This document shows, one piece after another, positions 57,756 through 64,000 of a stretch of 64,000 nt of DNA. Numbering within the stretch: the stretch's first letter is position 1; every line of letters starts with the position of its first letter. Location of the stretch: the NCBI GenBank assembly GCA_051453625.1, contig JBOZIK010000001.1, positions 276,948,946 to 277,012,945 of the forward strand, given 5' to 3'. The DNA is from Welwitschia mirabilis. Taxonomy: Eukaryota > Gnetophyta > Gnetopsida > Welwitschiales. A program made the position numbers and the translations under genes. The notes under the pieces were generated by a model. That model was given only the letters and a program-made list of their open reading frames with translations, had not been told where the DNA came from and searched no databases.

Positions 57756-59105
57756 GATTTTGAAGAACCTATTATATGTCTAGTTTTTAAAAATCTACTA
57801 TAATTTAATTTTTGCTTTATAGCTAGTTAATTATTAATTTTGAACTATGATGTCTTCCTAAAGTCCAAAAATGTTATGGTTAATGTTTAGAATAATAGAA
57901 AAATTATTACACAAACTTTCATAGGGAAATTGAGTATATAATATATTTTTCTATTAGTAGATTTAAGTTAAATTATCTATAAGTGATATTTAATTGTAGA
58001 AATACCTCTTTTACATTTTTTTCCTTAGCTTACTTTAATATTGATGCTCATAAGAGTTTTCACCCTAGTAGTTCAAGTGATACAAGTAGTCTCTAGCTTA
58101 TCACTTATTTTTATTGACTTATAATATAGCCATATGAAATATAAGATAGATACTTATATCTTAATAATTATGTTTGAGTTATACATTTCTTTACTTACCT
58201 TCTTCACACCAATCTATGGAGATTGTCATATTAGCATGGAAGAGTGTTCTAAGATTAGCATAGCACTAGGTATGTTTTAGTTTCTTTTAAGTATATTATT
58301 TTTTAATTTTTTATTGTTATTAAAAGAAAAATAAAAGAATATTTTCTTTATTTAGATAAAAAAGAAAAGAAAAGATTATTTTCTTTCTCTGGGTTCTTTT
58401 TATTATAACTTTGGAAAAAAGAAATGTTGTTATATGCTTCCTTTCTTTTTATTGTTATTTCTATAAAATGAACCAAATGATGATTAAAATTATTATACTT
58501 AGGTAAATAATTCATTATATATCCACATTAGTTAGAATTATTTACATGCATTTATAAGGTGTATTCATTGAATAAGACTAAATTAAGATAATTCTAATAA
58601 TGTTTATCCCCACAATTGGATTTCATTACTAAGGTGTGTTGCATTGCAATTTTTTAATACCCTTTTGGATGTGGATTTGATCACCACTCTCTTGTTCTAC
58701 CTATGCATGAACTTATTCTAACTTAATATCTTAAGCTCTTGACATTCATAGATCATGTTGCATTATCCAGAGGTGTTTTAAGGAAATGAGGGTTATTTGT
58801 AAGCATTCATCCATCTCACATATCATTTATCACTTGTATTAGGGGTATATCAAGGTGAATTGAATTCCTATAAAGTTGAAACCAGCCATGTTTATATAGT
58901 ATAGAACCTAAAGTAGAACCAGCTCACATCTATAAGATGGCTAGATATTGAGTTCGAATGCTATTAATTGGAGTTGCAATCTTCTATTATATAGGTTAGG
59001 TATTATCCTTAAAATTTATCCATGTATGTTGACAATAAGTTTACATCTCCTCAACTATTCGCAAGATATATTTTACGTGATGAAAAACTAGAAATAAATA
59101 AAAAA

Positions 59106-59115
59106 NNNNNNNNNN
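59106..59115. other. Assembly gap (10 N)
   Basis: A small gap after an A-rich run ('aaataaataaaaa'), which may be a homopolymer-type problem. Confidence 0.8.
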
Positions 59116-59314
59116 TAACCTAGAAATTAATTATAGGTAAATATATAATATTAATATGATTTGTCTTTCTTAAAATATGGAAATTCTAATTAACGAGTAA
59201 GTATCATTTAGTCCTAAGTTCCACTGTATTGCTCATGTAAAAATATCAAAGAATACAGAAGGTAAAAGGAAAAAAAATAATGCTTAAGTAGGGTAATATA
59301 AAAGAGGACGTCAC

Positions 59315-59332
59315 AGATTGGTAATAAAGCTC
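59315..59332 (+). other. Primer-binding site of element C
   Basis: 'gattggtaataaagctct' directly after the LTR end resembles TTGGTATCAGAGCTC of initiator tRNA-Met, with two or three transition-type changes. Confidence 0.75.
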
Positions 59333-59968
59333 TAAATTAACTTAAATAATACTTATGTTAAGCTCTTATAAATGTATAAGAATATAAATTCAACTATAGT
59401 TTTAACAACCTCTTTCCTTAATAATTATAAAATTAGTGTTAACCATAAAAATCTTAATTCCTAATAGCTATAAAGTTGGTCATATCACTAATAATATTAA
59501 ATCATGAATAAAATCAATTATATTCTTAATAATACAAGACTCCAAGATGAATTTGAATCTTAGATAAGCATGAATTTATTCATATGTTTTATTACTTGTG
59601 AATTCTATTATACATATAATTTTTCTATTATCTAAATAGATACCAAATTATATTTATGTTAATTTCAATAATTATAAAGATTACACTAATCATAATCATA
59701 GCACCTAAATAATCCTAGAAGTAATTATCTTTTTGATAGATCCAAAGTATTCATAAGGTTAACAATAATCCCAACTCCTAGATGATAATTATGCTAATGG
59801 TATTTATGATAATTCTAAATCTTTAAACAAACTAAAAAGAATGATGAATTCAAATCATTAAAGACTCCATTACATTATAGCTACAGATAATAATCACTTA
59901 GAATAATTATAATTATCTTAATAATTTAGAACAATGATTTTATATGATTCCTTAAAGATCTTATATAT

Positions 59969-60015
<47 letters not shown>

Positions 60016-60589
60016 CAACTAACACCTCATAATTAGAAACCTTTGAAAATAATTAAATCTCTAACCATGTTATTCATCCTAAATTATATGGTTACATAAT
60101 TTTACATTGAAAACCCATATTCATAACTTGTAAGTCTTATCTATTGAAAATAAAGCAAGGGGATAAACTTAATTGTTAGATATAAATAAGGATTCATCAC
60201 ATCATAATGATAACGATATTATTCCTAATATTATAAAAATAATTTTAAGCTTAACCTTTAATAAAATCTATCCTATTTCCAAATATAATCTCATGAAATT
60301 TCTCCTTTTTTTTGGATGCCTCGTCGTTGTTAGTTAAACCTTAAAGCTAGATCATCTTCATCAAGTAATCAAATCAAGAAATTAATAAAAGAATTAGCAA
60401 CTTAATGATGAAAATCAATCCTCTTTTAACCTTAATCTAAAATTATTAATGAATACCTTTATGTAATTTCTATCATGAATAATAAATCAAGGTTAAAACT
60501 CATAAGTAAATAATGGTATTAATAAATGTAAGAAATGGATATGAGAAAATTAATTTAAATGTTTATTAAGCTAAATACATTAAACTTTA
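59333..60589. other. Leader of element C, no gene; contains (AC)n
   Basis: A+T-rich leader without frames. An uninterrupted (AC) run lies at 59971-60009, followed by (AT). Confidence 0.55.
59971..60009. repeat. Microsatellite (AC)19
   Basis: A perfect AC run followed by 'tatata'. It is uninterrupted, unlike the old repeats nearby, so it probably arose or expanded recently and may vary in length. Confidence 0.95.
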
Positions 60590-61470
60590 TAGGAGGTACA
60601 GATCCTTTTGAAAGTAGAAGCATGACTAAGTGATGTTGAAAAAGTTACAGGTACCTTAGGATGTGATGAATATGAAAAGGCTTTCTTAGCTATTTATATG
60701 TTACAAGAAGAAGCTAATGTATGGTAGAAAATAAAAATAACCAAGTTTGAAGATCTAAAACTTTTATGAATGGAATTTGAGCATATTTTTAAGGAGAGGT
60801 ACATCACCAAGTTCTATATTCACTAGAAGGTTATAGAATTTTGCAATCTAAGATAAGCCCATAGTGTAACTATAGCATCTCATGAGTGAAAACATATAGA
60901 ATTATTAAGATATGTGTCACACATGCACTTAGATAAAGACGATAAATCAAATATATTTATTGATAGTCTTCTCCATTTATTGGTGTGTAATAATATAGTA
61001 GAGCCTACAAAAAAAGGCAAATATAGCAGAACAACACTAGCAGAGATAATAAGAAATTAAGGGGGGAAATTCCTCTATAGGGGTATATCCTTAAGGGAAA
61101 TTAATCACAAATGTCATATCTAAATAAGAATTTGCACTTCAATAAAAATAATATCAGTAGCAGTAATAATAGAAATAGGAATTTTAATTAACCAAGGTAA
61201 ACTTTATTTAAAAGAAACTAGAATATCCCTAGTCAAGGCTATGCAAGTGATCAACCTCAGAGATCTAACTTCTACCTAACTCTTACTCAGTATCAGTATT
61301 AGAACTAGTATAATGAATATCACTACTACAATTGTAAGGGAAATTATAAAATAAAATAATGTCCATTACATTATAAAGACCTTTCTAGACAACAACCAGA
61401 AAATCCTCAAGGATTAAAATGTATTCCTCAAATAATAGGACAACGTAGAGTAGCAGTAGATAATCAGGAA
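60590..61470 (+). pseudogene. Chromovirus gag relic (element C)
   Basis: Frames give GGTDPFESRSM (near 60592), then after a shift VEKVTGTLGCDEYEKAFLAI and LQEEANVW (near 60635-60720), matching the capsid block of gypsy gag. Near 61327 the zinc knuckle reads YYNCKGNYKIKxCP: the first Cys and the His of the usual C-x2-C-x4-H-x4-C are both Tyr. Gag would form the particle and bind RNA. Stops and a frameshift near 60630 break it. Confidence 0.7.
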
Positions 61471-61479
61471 GTGTAATTT

Positions 61480-61850
61480 TAAAGCTTTGTGATAGAAGGT
61501 AAGGTTTTACTTAAAATTAAAGAAGTAATTACTTTATTTGATTATGAAAAAATACATTACTTTATATCTCCTAGATTTTAAATAAAAGAAAAATTATGTT
61601 CTACTCCAACTAAGGGATGCATAAAGTTAGCAAATGGATTTATGTCTAAAGTTAATCAACAAATCAAAAAATGTACTTTAAGTGGGGGAGATTTTTACAT
61701 ACAATTAATTATTATTGACTTAGGAAAATATGACATTATTTTGGGTATGAATTAGTTAATGCAAAATAAAAAAGTTACAAATAATGAAAAGAATAAAGTA
61801 GAAATGATGAATCTTAGCCAAAGAATAAACTTTCAAGGTTATTACAAATC
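61480..61850 (+). pseudogene. Chromovirus protease relic (element C)
   Basis: The frame gives VIEGKVLLKIKEVITLFDYE (near 61490) and KIHYFISP, where the family reads LFDSGATHSFIS. The catalytic Asp is kept, but Ser-Gly-Ala reads Tyr-Glu-Lys. It continues with LANGF (near 61630) and LGKYDIILGMN (near 61720), the second conserved protease block. It would have processed the polyprotein. Confidence 0.7.
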
Positions 61851-62079
61851 AGTATTAGAGAATTTAATTAATGCAAAGCATATAAAAAGAGAAATTAAGA
61901 GGGGATCATTAGTTTATACATTAGACCTAAAATAAAGTAGCTTAAAGAAAGGAAGAACTTTAGTAAATAATATACCAATAGTCTAAAAATATCTTGATGT
62001 ATTTATAATAGAATTACTAGGAATGCCATGACTTTGGGAAATTGTGTTTTATATTGAATTAATTCTATGAATATAACCA

Positions 62080-63330
62080 TTTTTTAAAGCACAATATAGA
62101 ATGTCTCTTATAAAAATGAAAGAATTAAAAACTTAGATTGAAGAACTCTTACAAAAATATTTCATTTATCCTAGTGTATTACCATGGGAAGAATCTATAT
62201 TATTTAAAAAGAAGAAGGATGGAATACTAAAATTATATATTTATTATAGATAGCTAAGTAAGGTTATTATCAAGAAGAAGTACCCACTACCTAGAATAGA
62301 TGATGTTTTTTATCAACTCAAGAAAGATAAGGTATTCTCAAAAGTTGAACTAAAATCTAAATATCATCAAGTACAAATTAACTAAGAAGATATTTATAAA
62401 ATAGCACTTAGAACCTAATATGAGCATTACGAGTTCATTGTTATGCCTTTTGGTTTAACAAATGCCCTTGCAGTATTTATGATTTTTATGAATTACATTT
62501 TTCAATCACATCTTGATTTCTTTATAATAGTATTTATTAATGACATCCTAATTTATTCTAATAATTATGAAGAGCATGAGAAACACTTAAGAATAGTATT
62601 ACAAACTTTACAAAATCACCAATTATATGCCAAAATGAAAAAATGATCTTTTGGAAAGAAGTCCATTCAATTTCTAGGTCATGTGATATCTAAGAAAGGT
62701 ATATCAATGGATCAAGATAAAGTTAGAGCAACTATGAAATGGCTAATACCTACAAATATTACTAAGGTTAGAAGCTTTCTTAGTCTTATCGAGTACTATC
62801 ATCGATTCATCTTCAATTTCTCTAAGATAGCTTCTTCATCAAGAAGCCTTTTAAATAAAAATAAAGACTTGTAATGAATAGAAAAATGTCAATAATTATT
62901 TTATCATCTTAAATAATGCTTAACTAGTGCTATAGCCCTGTAATTCCAAATCATTTAAAGATCTTTTCAGTTTATAACTATGCATCTATAGAGGGTTTAG
63001 AGCAATGTTTGAATAAGATAAAAAAGTAATAGTTTATGTATTAAGACAACTTAAACCTCATGGAAAAAAATCATTTAATTCATGATCTTGAATTAGCTAT
63101 AGTAATTTTTGTTTTAAAACTATGGAAACATTATCACTACAATGTGAAGTTTCAAGTTTGGACAGATCACAAGAGTTTCAAATATTTTACTTAACCAAAC
63201 TTAAACCTTAGGCAAAGAAGATGGATAGAGTTTTTATGTGATTTAGTTCTAGATATTTTATTCCATGAAGGTAAGGGAAACAAGGTTACAGATGCTCTTA
63301 GTAGATAGGATTATCTTAAAGTAATCATAA
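62080..63330 (+). pseudogene. Chromovirus RT and RNase H relic (element C)
   Basis: Readable blocks: [14 protein letters not shown] (near 62210), [20 protein letters not shown] (near 62281), [19 protein letters not shown] (near 62430), the catalytic box [13 protein letters not shown] (near 62520, Asn at 62539-62541 for the first Asp), QFLGHVISKKGISMDQDKV (near 62670) and VRSFLSLIEYYHRFI (near 62770). In RNase H, KVTDALSR-like 'NKVTDALS' is seen near 63282. Two open pieces of 67 and 63 codons (62443-62646, 62683-62874) are fragments of this RT. Several stops lie between them. Confidence 0.8.
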
Positions 63331-63479
63331 AAATTCAAAGCCAAATCTTTACCATTATGTTAGAGGGACAAGAAAAAGATGATAATTGTTGAAAACTAAA
63401 GGACCAGTTAGAAAAATCAATAGAATAAGAGAATTTTAGTATTGATTCAGATGGTATTATCAAATTTAAGAGAATATTT

Positions 63480-64000
63480 TTAATTCCTAATGTAAATGAA
63501 ATTAGACATAAGCTAATGTTTGAATTTTATAATCCACCTATAGCAAGCCATCTTGGAAGAACTAAAATGTATCAAAACTTGAAATAAAAATTTTGGTGGT
63601 TAGGGATGAAAAAGGATATAGTAGAATTTATATCAAAGTGTCTTAATTATCAACAAGTTAAATTAGAACATAGAAATTCAGTAAGATTACTTTATCCTCA
63701 TGATGTTACAGAATATAAATGGGACGTGATTTATATGGACTGTGTTATAGAAGTTTCAAAAACTCAAAGAGGTAATGACTCTATTATAATAACAACTAAT
63801 AGAGCAACTAAGTTAATACATTTTATTCTAGTAAAATATACTTATGACGTTAAGGATAGAAAAAAAGTGTATATTCAAAATATTGTTTGATTACATGATG
63901 TACCTTTAGTAATTATCTTTGAGAGGGATTCAAAATTTACTTTTAAGTTTTTATAAGAAGTACAAATGGGTTTAGGAACTAAGTTAAATATAAGCACTAC
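63480..64000 (+). pseudogene. Chromovirus integrase relic (element C), cut by window end
   Basis: The frame 63606-63890 is open for 94 codons and begins with MKKDIVEFISKCLNYQQVK, the zinc-binding end in which the second Cys reads Tyr. The core follows with WDVIYMDCVIEV (first catalytic Asp kept), KTQRGNDSIIIT and, after a stop, FERDSKFT (second Asp kept, near 63920). The last bases read LGTKLNIST, just before the third catalytic block, which lies outside. Confidence 0.8.

Larger units (their letters stand above)
56013..58360. repeat. Tandem duplication, about 1.2-kb unit, two copies
   Basis: Unit 1 (56013-57133) and unit 2 (57242-58360) are collinear over their full length. Examples are 'ttaaatgataaagttagaaa' at 56507 and 57684, and 'gatt...catgg' before 'aggtatgtttta' at 57053 and 58268. 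Differences are scattered substitutions and small indels, so the duplication is old but clear. Each unit ends in a T-rich stretch and 'tttatttagata'. Confidence 0.85.
55601..59314 (+). repeat. Presumed 5' LTR of element C (left boundary unknown)
   Basis: The right end is fixed by the PBS at 59315; the LTR ends in 'gaggacgtcaca'. The left end could not be found, since no clear TG(T/A)...ACGTC start is visible. A 1.2 kb tandem duplication (56013-58360) fills much of it, which would give an unusually long LTR. It may include unrelated sequence on the left. Confidence 0.45.
59315..64000 (+). mobile_element. Interior of element C: Ty3/gypsy chromovirus, runs off the window
   Basis: PBS, leader, gag, protease, RT, RNase H and integrase follow in gypsy order. 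The integrase ends at the window edge, so any chromodomain and the 3' LTR lie outside. Sequence motifs match the Del/Tekay-type chromoviruses. It retains more readable frames than element B. Confidence 0.8.

Overview
The window looks like nuclear DNA from a large, repeat-rich land-plant genome. It is very A+T-rich (about 70-75 percent by eye). Almost all of it is old, decayed transposable elements whose reading frames are broken by many stops and frameshifts. It contains one clear host gene, with GT-AG introns, ankyrin repeats and a plant-type PGG membrane domain. A gymnosperm or another slowly purging giant genome would fit, but the species cannot be named from this sequence. I see no prokaryotic operon, CRISPR array, rRNA or tRNA gene.

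Layout, left to right. Element A (1-7300) is an LTR element: the end of its 5' LTR, a primer-binding site, a 5.2 kb interior without recognisable pol, a polypurine tract and a 1.9 kb 3' LTR. From 7301 to about 14480 there is no gene. At 14480-15290 and 24960-25640 lie two copies of one diverged LTR-like repeat. Between them are a 20-bp minisatellite (15341-16230), element B (17386 to about 22870, a Ty3/gypsy chromovirus whose LTR belongs to the same family as A) and an Athila-like RT-RNase H-integrase relic (23335-24470). At 26735-31450 there is an 82-bp tandem array and a minus-strand LTR element carrying a plant-transposon-protein-like frame instead of pol. At 31450-39660 lies an Athila-type element with tRNA-Asp-type PBS, gag, protease, RT-RNase H and integrase. 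At 39660-44700 lies a minus-strand LINE, cut by a 444-base gap.

The only convincing host gene is at 45796-48044 (+). It has three visible exons and encodes about nine ankyrin repeats followed by five or six membrane segments, resembling ACD6/ITN1-type proteins. Its upstream region holds a duplicated 65-bp block, four TGACG cores in 90 bp and a CCAAT box. The usual start codon is not visible.

To the right are a Ty1/copia element (about 49304-55600) and a second chromovirus, element C. Its long LTR (ending at 59314) contains a 1.2 kb tandem duplication, and its gag-pol runs off the window at 64000.

Nothing suggests the elements cooperate. All are inactivated, and in four of the five RT lineages the catalytic aspartates are gone. 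The points of most interest are the isolated gene and its upstream region, the repeat arrays, the non-autonomous elements, and three assembly gaps flanked by duplicated ends.
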